DNA of 64,000 bases from Erwinia aphidicola (GTDB lineage Bacteria > Pseudomonadota > Gammaproteobacteria > Enterobacterales > Enterobacteriaceae), in assembly GCF_024169515.1 (NCBI RefSeq), contig NZ_JAMKCQ010000001.1, forward strand, positions 3,038,001 through 3,102,000, read 5' to 3'. The position numbers and the translations under genes are program-made. Below the pieces are notes generated by a model that saw nothing but the letters and a program-made list of their open reading frames with translations, was not told the origin of the DNA and searched no databases. This document shows, in pieces, positions 36,261 through 45,602 of this stretch. Every line of letters begins with the position of its first letter. Positions within the stretch are counted from its first letter, which is position 1.

Positions 36261-36356
36261 CTAGCTGAGATACTGTACCAGCCAGACGAGCGTTGCGGCA
36301 CAGGCCAGAGTGAAGGCAAGTAGTTCGTTTTTACTGCGCGGAAGCCAGTTCATCAT
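36261..36356 (-). CDS. 31-residue single-helix membrane peptide
   Basis: Reads MMNWLPRSKNELLAFTLACA then ATLVWLVQYLS. A short basic N-terminus (PRSKNE) precedes one hydrophobic helix of ~17 residues, giving an N-in orientation. The ribosome site GAGGGG lies 5 bases before the first ATG. It is convergent with cspE, sharing the terminator region. I do not recognise it as a named E. coli small protein. The strong ribosome site and membrane-peptide composition make it likely to be real. Confidence 0.6.
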   Translation of the reverse strand: MMNWLPRSKNELLAFTLACAATLVWLVQYLS

Positions 36357-36582
36357 TATCCCCTCGGATGGCTGAATGATAACCAGTGTGCCGAAACAGT
36401 ATTAAGGAAACATTAACGCTCGCCCTCATCGTTAATGAGTAAGCTAAATCTTACATTAATCAGCTTCTGTAACATTACCGTGTGATCTGTCTCCTTGCAG
36501 GGATCGCTGCGCTAAGGCTATAAACATAAGCAGAGATGTTGACTGCTAACCTTTGCTGCTGGCTGACTTCGGAGAATGAGTA

Positions 36583-37008
36583 ATGAATATTCGTCTGGCT
36601 GAATCGAGAGATGCATTTGCCCTCAGCGCTCTGTTAGCGGAACTGGGATATGCCGATACCGCGCCGTTCATTGAACGGCGTCTTGCCCAACTGATGGCGG
36701 ATGATACAGAGAGGCTGTTAATGGCCGAGCAGGGTAATACGGTGCTGGGGTTCCTCTCGCTGCATTTTATCCCACAGCTGGCGCTGGCCGGAGATTTTGC
36801 GCGCATCAGCTACTTCTGCATTGCCGAAGGAGAGCGTAGCAAAGGGGCCGGGCAGCAGCTGTTGCAGCACGCTGAACGGCTGGCCGCCGAGCGCGGCTGT
36901 GACCGTATGGAAGTCCACTGTCACCAGCGCCGTGAAAAGGCCAATGCTTTTTATGCGCGCGAGGGTTATGAAGAGTCCCCGCGCTATCACATCAAAGATC
37001 TGACCTGA
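36583..37008 (+). CDS. GNAT-family N-acetyltransferase
   Basis: 141 residues with the acetyl-CoA motif A region ISYFCIAEGERSKGAGQQLL (R-x-x-G-x-G/A) and the C-terminal KANAFYAREGYEE motif. The N-terminal start NIRLAESRDAFAL is typical for this family. The substrate is unknown. Ribosome site GGAG before the ATG. Its last 17 bases overlap the end of the convergent MocR gene. Confidence 0.85.
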   Translation: MNIRLAESRDAFALSALLAELGYADTAPFIERRLAQLMADDTERLLMAEQGNTVLGFLSLHFIPQLALAGDFARISYFCIAEGERSKGAGQQLLQHAERLAAERGCDRMEVHCHQRREKANAFYAREGYEESPRYHIKDLT

Positions 37009-38350
37009 TCGCCCCCGGCTCGCGACCGCTGGCGATCAGCAGCGCGTCGGCAACTTCGTCTACCAGATGTTCAGGCAGCATGGAGGTACTGACGCGCACA
37101 AACTGCCCGCTGCCGCTGCGGCAGCGCTCCCCTGGCAGCACGGCAATGCCCCTGGCGGCCAGGGTGATCATCGCAAACTGCTCCGACTGCACCGGCAGAT
37201 AAATACTTAACCCATCCCGATCCGGCAGCGCCACGCCGCGCAGGTTCAGGGCGGAGAGCAGGCGCTGCCGCCGCTGACGATACACTTCACGCGCCTGCGC
37301 GATACTCTTTTGAACCCCCTCGTCAGCCAGCATCCATGCTACGCTCTGCTGCAGAATGCGGCTGGTCCAGCTGGCACCGAAGTTGCGCCATGACCGAATG
37401 CGCTTCACCAGCGCTTCCGGCCCCGAAAGCACGCCAAGCCGCAGATCGGGACCATACGCTTTAGAGAATGAACGCACGTGCAGCGTGCGCTCGGGGAAGA
37501 AACGCCCCAGGCTCCACAGCGGATGCGCTGACAGTGCGCCGATACCGTCATCTTCAACAATCCACGGCGTTGTGCCGCTCAGCACCGCTGCCAGCTCACT
37601 GCTGCGCGCTTCGCTGAGCGTATGGCCGGTGGCGGAGTGGGTGCGCGGCTGGTAAATAATGGCGACCGGGCGCTGGCGCAGCAGCAGGCTTAGCGGGCCG
37701 GGCAGCGGCCCCTGCTCATCGCAGGCCAGCGGCAGAACTTCCGCCCCGATATTATCCAGCATATCCAACAGGCGCGTGGCAGTCGGATCTTCGATCACCA
37801 CTTTATCGCCGGGTGAAAACAGCGTCTGCATAATGCAGTTCATCGCATCATAGCCCCCGTCGGTTGCCAGAAAAGCTTCGGCGACAAAAGGCCAGTCGCC
37901 CTGCACGGCGGCCAGCAGGGCCGGGGCGATCGCCTCGCGCTGATAGCTGTTGAGATTGGGCGCCAGGATCCCCTGCTGTATGGCGCATCTGAGATCGGGA
38001 AGCAGGTCAGGGTCGGGGGAAGCCATCGCCAGATCGGCTTTGATCTGGCTGCCGTAGTGACCAATTTTTTCAAAGCGCACCGGGCGTGGCGTGACCTGAT
38101 CGCCACATACCCACACCCCGCTACGGCCCTTACCGGCAATGACCTTATGGCGCTTTAACTCTCCCCATGCGGCGGAGACCGTCGCCGGACTGACGCCGAG
38201 CTTCTCTGCCAGATCGCGCACCGCCGGCAGCTGGGTGCCAATCGGGATCTCACCTTCGCGGATCAGCCGCGCAGTCGTCGCGGTGATCCCTTTCACTGAA
38301 GCCTCTTCAATGCGGGCACTCAACCAGTTCACATCCAGCAGCGTGGTCAT
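36992..38350 (-). CDS. MocR-type regulator (GntR helix-turn-helix fused to aminotransferase fold)
   Basis: 452 residues. The N-terminal GntR winged helix (about 25-80: RLIREGEIPIGTQLPAVRDL, KLGVSPATVSAAW) is fused to a fold-type I PLP domain with PLP lysine K297 in VRSFSKAYGPDLRLG. MocR proteins sense PLP plus an amino compound and usually control the adjacent, divergent operon. Here that is the amidase and amino-acid ABC transporter operon starting at 38480. It ends 17 bases inside the acetyltransferase gene. Confidence 0.9.
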   Translation of the reverse strand: MTTLLDVNWLSARIEEASVKGITATTARLIREGEIPIGTQLPAVRDLAEKLGVSPATVSAAWGELKRHKVIAGKGRSGVWVCGDQVTPRPVRFEKIGHYGSQIKADLAMASPDPDLLPDLRCAIQQGILAPNLNSYQREAIAPALLAAVQGDWPFVAEAFLATDGGYDAMNCIMQTLFSPGDKVVIEDPTATRLLDMLDNIGAEVLPLACDEQGPLPGPLSLLLRQRPVAIIYQPRTHSATGHTLSEARSSELAAVLSGTTPWIVEDDGIGALSAHPLWSLGRFFPERTLHVRSFSKAYGPDLRLGVLSGPEALVKRIRSWRNFGASWTSRILQQSVAWMLADEGVQKSIAQAREVYRQRRQRLLSALNLRGVALPDRDGLSIYLPVQSEQFAMITLAARGIAVLPGERCRSGSGQFVRVSTSMLPEHLVDEVADALLIASGREPGAIRSDL

Positions 38351-38360
38351 AAGAAATCCA

Positions 38361-38402
38361 TTTGTTCAGTAACAAAGAAAACATTGTACAGATAATATTA
38401 TC
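38361..38402. promoter_or_regulatory. Palindromes in the MocR/operon divergent promoter
   Basis: TTTGTT-CAGT-AACAAA at 38361-38376 and GATAATATTATC at 38391-38402 are perfect inverted repeats in the 129-base gap between divergent starts. They are the best candidates for MocR or polymerase binding; MocR sites are often direct repeats, so this is only suggestive. Confidence 0.45.
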
Positions 38403-38479
38403 GATCTAGTATCAAATTCAAGCAGGTATTGGTGTTTTTTTGAACGCGGCAGGGCTGCGCTAAACCGGAGAGATTGCAC

Positions 38480-39439
38480 ATGGTGACCATCAGGCTGGCG
38501 GTACGCGACTGGGACTATTTTACGCCGCTGGCGCTGGGGGATATTCGCCCTCAGGGATTTAAGCTGGAGGTGCATCGCGTTGCGACGCTGGTCGGCGATC
38601 TGGCAAACAGCGAGCAGTACGACGCGGCCGAAGTCTCTTTCAGTCGCTTTGCTCAGGCCCGTGCGCGCGGGGATTTCAGCCTGCTGGCGGTGCCCCATTT
38701 CCTGATGCGCGGTTTCCGCCAGCGCTGCATTATCACCACCGCTGACAGCCCGCTGACCTCCCTGGACCAGCTGAAAGGCAGGAAAATCGGTCTCACCGGC
38801 TGGCAGGATTCGGGCAACACCTGGACGCGCACGCTGCTGCGTGAAGCCGGAGTCGAAATCGATGACGCTTACTGGTTTGTCGGCCGCCTGACGGGTGACC
38901 ATCCGATCGTCGATCGCCTGAATGGTTTTGGTCGCCCTGGCCGGATAGAGGCCGCGCCGGGAGAACACCCGCTGATCGACCTGCTGCGCGCCGGTGAGCT
39001 GGATGCGGTGTTTACGCCTTTTATGCCGGAGGGCTTTTTCCTGCCGGATTCCGGGTTACGTCAGCTACAAACCGACTTTCGCCAGGCCGAGCTGGAGTAC
39101 TTTCAGCGCTGCGGTTATATCCCCGGCATTCATCTGCTGGCGCTGAAAGGCGGGCTGGAAGAGCGCCACCCGGGTATCGCCAGCGAACTCAGCGCCCTGA
39201 TTGATGAATCTGCCCGCGTCTGGCAGCAGAAGCGCGAGAAGTATGCCGACACGACCCCGTGGCTGCTCGACGATTTGCGGCGCACCGCGCAGGATTTACC
39301 TGCCGGCTGGAATGCCAACGGCTTCCAGGCTAATAAGAAGATGATCAACGATTTCTGCCTGGAGCTGTTTGCTCAGGGGCTGACGGCTGAACGCCTGACT
39401 GCGCAAGCACTGTTTCCGGCAATGACCCCAGGAGCATAA
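38480..39439 (+). CDS. Binding-protein-like (NMT1 / dihydroxyphthalate-decarboxylase-like) cytoplasmic protein
   Basis: 319 residues from ATG 38480 (GGAG 9 bases upstream); TTG 38474 is a weaker alternative. The sequence resembles the periplasmic-binding-protein type II proteins annotated as 4,5-dihydroxyphthalate decarboxylases: [67 protein letters not shown]. It has no signal peptide, so it acts in the cytoplasm and may be an enzyme or sensor rather than a transporter part. First gene of the MocR-divergent operon; ybeM starts 2 bases after its stop. Confidence 0.75.
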   Translation: MVTIRLAVRDWDYFTPLALGDIRPQGFKLEVHRVATLVGDLANSEQYDAAEVSFSRFAQARARGDFSLLAVPHFLMRGFRQRCIITTADSPLTSLDQLKGRKIGLTGWQDSGNTWTRTLLREAGVEIDDAYWFVGRLTGDHPIVDRLNGFGRPGRIEAAPGEHPLIDLLRAGELDAVFTPFMPEGFFLPDSGLRQLQTDFRQAELEYFQRCGYIPGIHLLALKGGLEERHPGIASELSALIDESARVWQQKREKYADTTPWLLDDLRRTAQDLPAGWNANGFQANKKMINDFCLELFAQGLTAERLTAQALFPAMTPGA

Positions 39440-39441
39440 CG

Positions 39442-40245
39442 ATGAAAGTGGCATTAGGACAGTTCGCGGTCAGCCGCGAGTGGCAGGAAAACGCCGATAT
39501 CTGCATCGGTTTAATGGCTCAGGCGCAGCAGCAGGGGGCAAGTCTGCTGGTGCTGCCGGAAGGGGTGCTGGCGCGTGATATCACCGATCCGGATCTGGTA
39601 CTGAAAGCCGCGCAGCCGCTCGACGGGCCGTTTCTCACTCAGATGCTGGCGGCAAGCCGGGAAAATACCCTGACCACCATGATGACGGTACACGTACCTA
39701 CTCCAGACGGCCGTGCGCTGAACGTGCTGGTGGCGATGCGCAATGGCGAGATTATCGCCCGCTACGACAAGCTGCACCTGTACGACGCCTTTGCGATGCA
39801 GGAGTCGCGCAATGTGACCGCCGGTAACGAGGTGCCGCCGCTGGTGGAGGTTGACGGCATGAAGGTCGGGCTGATGACCTGTTATGACATCCGCTTCCCG
39901 GAGCTGGCGCGCCGCCTGGTGCTGGACGGTGCGGACCTGCTGGTGCTGCCTGCGGCCTGGGTAAAAGGCCCGCTGAAGGAGATGCATTGGGAAGTGCTGG
40001 TGACGGCGCGTGCGCTGGAAAATACCTGCTACGTGGTGGCGGTCGGCGAGTGTGGTCCACGTAATATTGGCAACAGTCTGGTGGTTGATCCGCTCGGCGT
40101 GGCGATTGCCAGGGCCGCAGAAGGCCCTGCGCTGGTGTTTGCTGACCTTGATCCACAGCGTATTCAGGATGTGCGCCGTGCCTTGCCCGTGCTGGCTAAT
40201 CGCCGTTTTGCCCGCCCAGAACTTGACGCCGGGGAGGCGCAATGA
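39442..40245 (+). CDS. ybeM: Nitrilase-family amidase YbeM
   Basis: 267 residues, carbon-nitrogen hydrolase fold with the complete triad: E40 (LPEGVLARD), K110 ([10 protein letters not shown]) and C147 ([10 protein letters not shown]). High similarity to E. coli YbeM (from memory of that sequence), which belongs to the deaminated-glutathione amidase group and lies in the same chromosomal neighbourhood near tatE. Here it is embedded in an operon with an amino-acid ABC importer, which suggests the substrate is an imported amide or amidated amino acid (inference). Overlaps the next gene by 4 bases. Confidence 0.9.
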   Translation: MKVALGQFAVSREWQENADICIGLMAQAQQQGASLLVLPEGVLARDITDPDLVLKAAQPLDGPFLTQMLAASRENTLTTMMTVHVPTPDGRALNVLVAMRNGEIIARYDKLHLYDAFAMQESRNVTAGNEVPPLVEVDGMKVGLMTCYDIRFPELARRLVLDGADLLVLPAAWVKGPLKEMHWEVLVTARALENTCYVVAVGECGPRNIGNSLVVDPLGVAIARAAEGPALVFADLDPQRIQDVRRALPVLANRRFARPELDAGEAQ

Positions 40246-41135
40246 CCATGAATAAACACGCTATTGCACTGGCGCTGATGCTGACCACGCTGAGCGCGGC
40301 CAGCCACGCGGCTGAAGCTATTCCGGTGCAGAAGATGGACCCGGCGCTGCACGATCGCCTGCCGGACGCGGTGAAGAGCGCCGGAAAGATGACCTCGGTA
40401 AACAACGGCTCCTTCCCGCCGTATGAAATAGTGGAAGGCCCAACGTCGATGACCGGTGCTTCAGCCGACCTCACCGAAGCGCTGGCACAGCTGCTGGGGG
40501 TGAAAATTGAGCACGCCACCGTCAGCGGTCTGCCTGGCCTGCTGGCCGGAATAAAATCCGGCCGCTACCAGCTGGCAATCGGCCCGGTTGGCGACTATCC
40601 GGACCGTCAGCAGAAAAATGACTTTATCGATTTTGTACAGGAGTTCGTGGTGTTTGCCGTACAGAAAGGCAACCCGGCTCACATCAACGGGCTGGAAGAT
40701 ACCTGCGGAAAGCGCATTGCGGTGATGGCGGGCGGTTCAGCTGAGCAGGTGATCCGCAAGCAGTCGACCGTTTGTACCACCGCAGGCAAACCGGCGGTGA
40801 CCGTGCAGTCGTTCACCGACCAGCCATCGTCGATTCTGGCGGTGCGCTCAAAACGTTCCGATGCGTTCTTCTCCTCTCAGGCGCCGCTGGTCTATTTTGT
40901 GCAGAAGGCGGAAGGGCAGCTGGAGTTGACCGGCACCGGCCAGAAAAATGGTTTTGGCGATATTTTCCAGGGCACCGTGGTGCCGAAAGACTCTCCGCTC
41001 GGGGAAGTGGTGCTTGACGCCTATAAAGTGCTGTTCGCCAACGGGACTTATGCAGCGATCATGAAAAAATGGCAGCTGAGCGGCAACATTATCAGCGCGC
41101 CGGGACGTAACCTTGCGCAGGGGGCAGCAAAATGA
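40242..41135 (+). CDS. Polar amino acid ABC transporter binding protein
   Basis: 297 residues with a signal peptide cleaved near SHA-AEA (about residue 23). Mature domain of the SBP_bac_3 family: [41 protein letters not shown] and [15 protein letters not shown]. It delivers a polar amino acid or related compound to the permease encoded next. Overlaps both neighbours by 4 bases. The ligand cannot be assigned. Confidence 0.88.
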   Translation: MTMNKHAIALALMLTTLSAASHAAEAIPVQKMDPALHDRLPDAVKSAGKMTSVNNGSFPPYEIVEGPTSMTGASADLTEALAQLLGVKIEHATVSGLPGLLAGIKSGRYQLAIGPVGDYPDRQQKNDFIDFVQEFVVFAVQKGNPAHINGLEDTCGKRIAVMAGGSAEQVIRKQSTVCTTAGKPAVTVQSFTDQPSSILAVRSKRSDAFFSSQAPLVYFVQKAEGQLELTGTGQKNGFGDIFQGTVVPKDSPLGEVVLDAYKVLFANGTYAAIMKKWQLSGNIISAPGRNLAQGAAK

Positions 41136-42085
41136 CCCAGCCCGCCACGCAATCTTCAACCAGGGATCGGACAGACGCACAGCGACGCGATGTGGCCTCG
41201 GCTCTCAGCGCTCCCCGCTACGGACGACTGCTCGGCTGGCTGCTGGTGCTGGCGGTCGCGGTGAATTTTCTCTGGATAATCGCCACCAATCCTAATTTCG
41301 AGTGGAACGTGGTGTACCAGTGGTTTATGGAGGGGTCGGTGCTGACCGGGCTGAAAGTGACGCTCGGTCTGACCGTGGTCTCCATGCTGCTTGGCGTGGC
41401 GATTGGCCTGCTGCTGGCGGTGGCGCGCCTGTCCGATAATCGCCTGATGAGCGGCCTGGCCGGTCTGTACATCTGGTTCTTTCGCGGCACGCCGCTGCTG
41501 GTGCAGCTGATATTTTGGTACAACCTCTCGACGCTGTTTCCGCAGATCTCGCTGGCGGTGCCGTTTGGTGGGCCGATACTGGCGAGCTGGAATACCAACG
41601 ATGTGATCACCCCGCTGACCGCGGCGATTGCCGGGCTGGCGTTAAACGAAGCCGCGTATATGGCGGAGATCATTCGTGCCGGGCTGCAGTCGGTGGATAA
41701 CGGCCAGGTTGAGACCACCCAGGCCTTCGGCATGAGCCGGGCGCGGGCGCTGCGGCGCATCATTATTCCGCAGGCGATGCGCGCCATTATTCCACCGACC
41801 GGCAATCAGCTGATCAGCATGATTAAAGCGACGTCTCTGGTTAGCGTCATCGCGATGGGTGACCTGCTGTACTCGGTGCAGGCGGTATACAACCGCACCT
41901 TTGAAATTATCCCGATGCTGATGGTGGCGGTGATCTGGTATCTGCTGATCACCTCGGTGCTGAACGTCGGCCAGTCGGCGATTGAGCGCTACTACGCTCG
42001 CGGTACGCGCCGGGTGGTTGCCAGCAGTAAAAAGCACCCGCCAGCGATGGCAGTACGTCCCCTGGTCCAGAAGGAAGAACGATGA
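41132..42085 (+). CDS. Polar amino acid ABC transporter permease
   Basis: 317 residues, HisM-type permease. A ~30-residue polar N-terminal extension precedes the first membrane segment, followed by [16 protein letters not shown], the family loop [20 protein letters not shown], and the EAA loop [20 protein letters not shown] with QAFGMS. One permease gene only, so it probably works as a homodimer. Overlaps the ATPase gene by 4 bases. Confidence 0.9.
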   Translation: MTQPATQSSTRDRTDAQRRDVASALSAPRYGRLLGWLLVLAVAVNFLWIIATNPNFEWNVVYQWFMEGSVLTGLKVTLGLTVVSMLLGVAIGLLLAVARLSDNRLMSGLAGLYIWFFRGTPLLVQLIFWYNLSTLFPQISLAVPFGGPILASWNTNDVITPLTAAIAGLALNEAAYMAEIIRAGLQSVDNGQVETTQAFGMSRARALRRIIIPQAMRAIIPPTGNQLISMIKATSLVSVIAMGDLLYSVQAVYNRTFEIIPMLMVAVIWYLLITSVLNVGQSAIERYYARGTRRVVASSKKHPPAMAVRPLVQKEER

Positions 42086-42852
42086 GCAGAGCTGAACCGC
42101 TGGTACGGGCGCGCAACGTACAAAAAAGTTACGGCGATAATCAGGTGCTGAAGGGGATCGACCTCGACGTGCTGCCGGGGGAAGTGGTGGTGATCCTCGG
42201 CCCTTCCGGCTCCGGTAAGTCGACCTTCCTGCGCTGCATTAATCATCTTGAAGAGCTTAACGCCGGCTCGATTATGATCGGCGAACAGCAGGTTGGCTTT
42301 GAGCTGAAAAAGGGGCTGCTGCATCGCCTGTCGCCAAAGCGTATTGCCCGCCAGCGCCAGGAGATCGGCATGGTGTTTCAGCAGTTCAATCTCTATCCGC
42401 ATATGACGGTGCTGCAAAATATTATTGAAGCGCCGGTCGGTGTGCACAAGCGCCCGCGGGCAGAAGCGATGAGTGAGGCGCGTGAGCTGCTGGCGACCGT
42501 TGGCTTAAGCGATAAGGCCGATGCCTGGCCGCGCCATCTTTCAGGGGGGCAGCAGCAGCGCGTGGCGATTGCCCGGGCGCTGGCAATTAAACCGAAACTG
42601 ATACTGTTTGATGAGCCGACCTCGGCACTGGACCCGGAGCTGGTCGGTGAGGTGCTGGCCACGATGCGCACGCTGGCCGATGGCGGGCTGACCATGGTGG
42701 TGGTAACGCATGAAATTGGCTTTGCGCGTGAAGCGGCTGACCGGGTGGTGTTTATGGACGGTGGACATGTGGTGGAGCAGGGGCCGCCGGAAGCCGTGCT
42801 GGTCAACCCGCAGCATCCGCGCACCCAGGCTTTTCTTAGCCGTTTTATCTGA
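42082..42852 (+). CDS. Polar amino acid ABC transporter ATPase
   Basis: 256 residues, GlnQ/GltL-type ATPase: Walker [10 protein letters not shown], signature [15 protein letters not shown], Walker [16 protein letters not shown] and switch histidine in VVTHEIGFA. It powers the permease at 41132. Carries a short insertion after the Q-loop region ([21 protein letters not shown]) compared with GltL. Last gene of the operon; no clear terminator before tatE. Confidence 0.92.
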   Translation: MSRAEPLVRARNVQKSYGDNQVLKGIDLDVLPGEVVVILGPSGSGKSTFLRCINHLEELNAGSIMIGEQQVGFELKKGLLHRLSPKRIARQRQEIGMVFQQFNLYPHMTVLQNIIEAPVGVHKRPRAEAMSEARELLATVGLSDKADAWPRHLSGGQQQRVAIARALAIKPKLILFDEPTSALDPELVGEVLATMRTLADGGLTMVVVTHEIGFAREAADRVVFMDGGHVVEQGPPEAVLVNPQHPRTQAFLSRFI

Positions 42853-42969
42853 TAAGATCGCCGCTGCATATTCTGTTACAGATTGCAGTTGTATTCCCGC
42901 ACGTTCAGCGCGTTAATACAGGTCGGTTAAAGGCCGTGATGACGGTCAGGTAAATAGAAGAAGGTAAGT

Positions 42970-43161
42970 ATGGAAGGTATCAGTCTCGCCAAACTGCTGA
43001 TCGTCGGCGCATTAATCGTACTGTTATTCGGCACTAAGAAATTGCGTACCCTGGGTGGCGATTTGGGCTCAGCGATTAAGGGCTTCAAGAAGGCCATGAA
43101 TGACGATAATGCTGCTGCGGCTGAAGCAAAGCCCGCCGAGAAGATTGCTCCTAAAGAGTGA
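42970..43161 (+). CDS. tatE: Tat translocase component TatE
   Basis: 63 residues: one N-terminal membrane helix ([16 protein letters not shown]), the FGTKKL hinge and the amphipathic helix [20 protein letters not shown], then a charged tail. It is a TatA-type pore protein that supplements TatA in export of folded proteins. The neighbour lipA on the opposite strand identifies it as TatE rather than TatA, which travels with tatBC. Ribosome site AAGGTAAG. Confidence 0.95.
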   Translation: MEGISLAKLLIVGALIVLLFGTKKLRTLGGDLGSAIKGFKKAMNDDNAAAAEAKPAEKIAPKE

Positions 43162-43174
43162 TGTTGTTCAGGCA

Positions 43175-43209
43175 TAAAAAAACGGATGACTGGGTCATCC
43201 GTTTTTTTA
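43175..43209. terminator. Bidirectional terminator between tatE and lipA
   Basis: A-run, stem ACGGATGAC/GTCATCCGT with a short loop, then a T-run, so it works on both strands. It is 14 bases after the tatE stop. Confidence 0.93.
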
Positions 43210-43223
43210 TGCCTGAATCGTAG

Positions 43224-43273
43224 GGGAGGGGCATGCCCCTCCCGTTTTAAACCGGGTCAGGCATGCCTGACCC
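43224..43273. repeat. Two 20-base perfect palindromes sharing a GGCATGCC core
   Basis: GGGAGGGGCATGCCCCTCCC at 43224-43243 and GGGTCAGGCATGCCTGACCC at 43254-43273, ten bases apart, just after the lipA stop. Both are perfect. They have the same core but different arms. Confidence 0.85.
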
Positions 43274-43281
43274 CTTCAGGC

Positions 43282-44247
43282 TTATTTGACCTCTAATCCT
43301 TTCGCCTGCATATCGGCATGATAAGAAGAGCGCACAAACGGGCCGCAGGCCGCGTGGGTGAAGCCCATTTCCATTGCGGCTTCTTTCATTTCATCAAACT
43401 CAGCCGGGCTAACGTAGCGCTGTACCGGCAGGTGGTGACGGCTTGGTTGCAGATACTGCCCCAGCGTCAGCATGGTCACACCGTGGCGACGCAGGTCGCG
43501 CATTACTTCAACGATTTCGGCGTTGGTTTCACCCAGACCGACCATCAGGCCGGACTTGGTTGGAATGTGCGGATGCGCTTCTTTAAAGCGTTCCAGCAGC
43601 TTCAGCGACCAGTCGTAGTTAGCACCCGGGCGAACCTGGCGGTAAACGCGCGGCACGTTCTCAAGATTATGGTTGAACACGTCTGGCGGAGTGGCAACCA
43701 GAATGTCCAGGGCGCGATCCATACGGCCACGGAAGTCCGGCACCAGCGTTTCGATCTTAATCGTGGGGCTTTTCTCGCGGATGGCGGTAATGCAGTCGGC
43801 AAAGTGCTGAGCACCGCCGTCGCGCAGATCGTCGCGGTCAACGGAAGTGATCACCACGTAGCGCAGCGCCATATCGGCGATAGTCTGCGCCAGTTTACCC
43901 GGCTCGTTAGCATCTGGCAGGGTTGGGCGGCCGTGTGCCACATCGCAGAATGGGCAGCGGCGGGTACAGATAGCCCCGAGGATCATAAAGGTCGCGGTAC
44001 CGTGGTTGAAACACTCGGCAAGGTTAGGGCAGGAAGCCTCTTCGCAAACGGAGTGCAGACCATTTTTGCGCATCGCGGCTTTGATGCCCTGAATACGGCT
44101 GGAATCGGCGGGGAGTTTGATTTTCATCCATTCCGGCTTACGTAACACTTCCGTATGCTCGGTCACCACGGTTTTCACCGGGATCAACGCCATTTTGTCT
44201 GCATCGCGGTATTTGACACCGCGTTCCATCACGATCGGTTTACTCAT
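43282..44247 (-). CDS. lipA: Lipoyl synthase LipA
   Basis: 321 residues from ATG 44247 ([15 protein letters not shown]), the standard family start; an in-frame upstream ATG at 44283 is rejected. Radical SAM enzyme with two clusters: the auxiliary 4Fe-4S site [12 protein letters not shown] and the SAM-binding CTRRCPFC. It inserts two sulfurs into octanoyl groups on the pyruvate dehydrogenase complex and the glycine cleavage H protein. Transcribed separately from lipB across a 195-base gap that, unlike E. coli, holds no ybeF gene. Confidence 0.97.
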   Translation of the reverse strand: MSKPIVMERGVKYRDADKMALIPVKTVVTEHTEVLRKPEWMKIKLPADSSRIQGIKAAMRKNGLHSVCEEASCPNLAECFNHGTATFMILGAICTRRCPFCDVAHGRPTLPDANEPGKLAQTIADMALRYVVITSVDRDDLRDGGAQHFADCITAIREKSPTIKIETLVPDFRGRMDRALDILVATPPDVFNHNLENVPRVYRQVRPGANYDWSLKLLERFKEAHPHIPTKSGLMVGLGETNAEIVEVMRDLRRHGVTMLTLGQYLQPSRHHLPVQRYVSPAEFDEMKEAAMEMGFTHAACGPFVRSSYHADMQAKGLEVK

Positions 44248-44442
44248 AATCTTGCAGGTTCCAGGTTGGATTACGGTAGTCAATTCGTTGCCGAATCTGC
44301 ATTACCGCGAACACTCAATGAGTTGGTGACTTTCAACTTTTTTTGATAAAGCGCAAAAAATTATATCATCTCCGCGCGGCAGATTCAGCACTGGCAGTGC
44401 GAGAAGCGTTACAGAATTGTAAATCAATCGCCATTTTATCCG

Positions 44443-45102
44443 CTATGTTAGCGGGAGTTCTGCGCTATTGCTCCACTGAATGTCAGTAATTGCCAGCTGG
44501 CGGGCAAAATTCTCAATCAGCAACGGCTTTACATCAGCCATTTGCACCGTCGGCTTAAGCTGCGACAGCTGGGTCATTTCCAGCCCGGCATAACCGCAGG
44601 GGTTGATGCGCAGGAACGGGGTGAGATCCATCGCCACGTTGAGCGCCAGGCCATGGAAAGAGCAGCCGTTGCGAATGCGCAGACCAAGCGAACAGATTTT
44701 TTTGCCGTCAACGTAGACCCCGGGGGCATCCGCGCGCGCGCTGGCGCTAACGCCGAGCTGTGCCAGCGTCTCCACCACCGTCTGTTCGATGGCGGTGACC
44801 AGCTGGCGCACGCCAACTTTACGCCGCTTCAGATTCACCATCACGTACATCACCTGCTGACCGGGGCCATGATAGGTCACCTGGCCACCGCGATCGCTCT
44901 GCACGACTGGAATGTCGCCAGGCATTAACAGGTGCTCGCTTTTTCCCGCCTGACCCTGGGTAAATATCGGGTGATGCTCGACCAGCCAGATCTCATCCGG
45001 CGTCGCATCATCGCGCTGGTCAGTGAACTGATGCATAGCGAGGGAAACGGGTGCCCATGGCTGCAGGCCAAGCTGGCGAACGATCAGAGTTTCTGGAGGC
45101 AA
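44443..45102 (-). CDS. lipB: Octanoyltransferase LipB
   Basis: 219 residues if started at TTG 45102, where [14 protein letters not shown] aligns with the E. coli N-terminus; an ATG at 45165 would add 21 residues without family similarity, so the start remains uncertain. It transfers octanoyl from ACP to lipoate-dependent proteins. The catalytic cysteine is in RINPCGYAG and the lysine in [27 protein letters not shown] is the conserved substrate region. Downstream of ybeD by 84-85 bases with the TTG start. Confidence 0.93.
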   Translation of the reverse strand: MPPETLIVRQLGLQPWAPVSLAMHQFTDQRDDATPDEIWLVEHHPIFTQGQAGKSEHLLMPGDIPVVQSDRGGQVTYHGPGQQVMYVMVNLKRRKVGVRQLVTAIEQTVVETLAQLGVSASARADAPGVYVDGKKICSLGLRIRNGCSFHGLALNVAMDLTPFLRINPCGYAGLEMTQLSQLKPTVQMADVKPLLIENFARQLAITDIQWSNSAELPLT

Positions 45103-45186
45103 AGCGAAGGGTCCGGTTGGCAAAACAGGGGGAGTAGTATAACGCTGGTGCAGGGCAAGAACCATGCCCTCACCAGCATTCAGGAA

Positions 45187-45450
45187 TTACAGCACCATGC
45201 GAACAATTTCGATTTTGCCTAATTCTTCATACAGGGTTTCGACCTGCTCGATATGCGTTGCGGTGATGGTGATCGACACCGAATGGTAGTTGCCTTTACT
45301 GCTGGGCTTCACGTCCGGTGAGTAGTCACCCGGCGCATGGCGCTGCACCACTTCAACCACTTGATCGACCAGCTCTGGCTGCGCCAGCCCCATCACTTTA
45401 TAGGTAAAAGAGGTGGGGAATTCGAGCAGTTCTTTAAGGTTGGTTTTCAT
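45187..45450 (-). CDS. ybeD: DUF493 protein YbeD
   Basis: 87 residues, same length as E. coli YbeD and closely similar: start [20 protein letters not shown], end KIEIVRMVL. It has an ACT-like alpha/beta fold; its cellular role is not established. It lies between dacA and lipB, as in E. coli. A CTCCCGCC-based hairpin (45477-45494) sits upstream of it. Confidence 0.94.
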   Translation of the reverse strand: MKTNLKELLEFPTSFTYKVMGLAQPELVDQVVEVVQRHAPGDYSPDVKPSSKGNYHSVSITITATHIEQVETLYEELGKIEIVRMVL

Positions 45451-45602
45451 ATTGACTCCGGTGACACAAATAAGGACTCCCGCCGTAGCGGGAGTTCACA
45501 GATACTAACAATATGGGGATATTTCAGGAAGATTTCAAGTAGGAGCCGATCGGCGCTCGGCCCGTCTGGTGCACGGCGATCGACCCTTAATCACAGCGGG
45601 GA

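Noticed and set aside
44248..44283. Upstream ATG for lipA
   Set aside because: The standard LipA N-terminus begins at the downstream ATG (44247).
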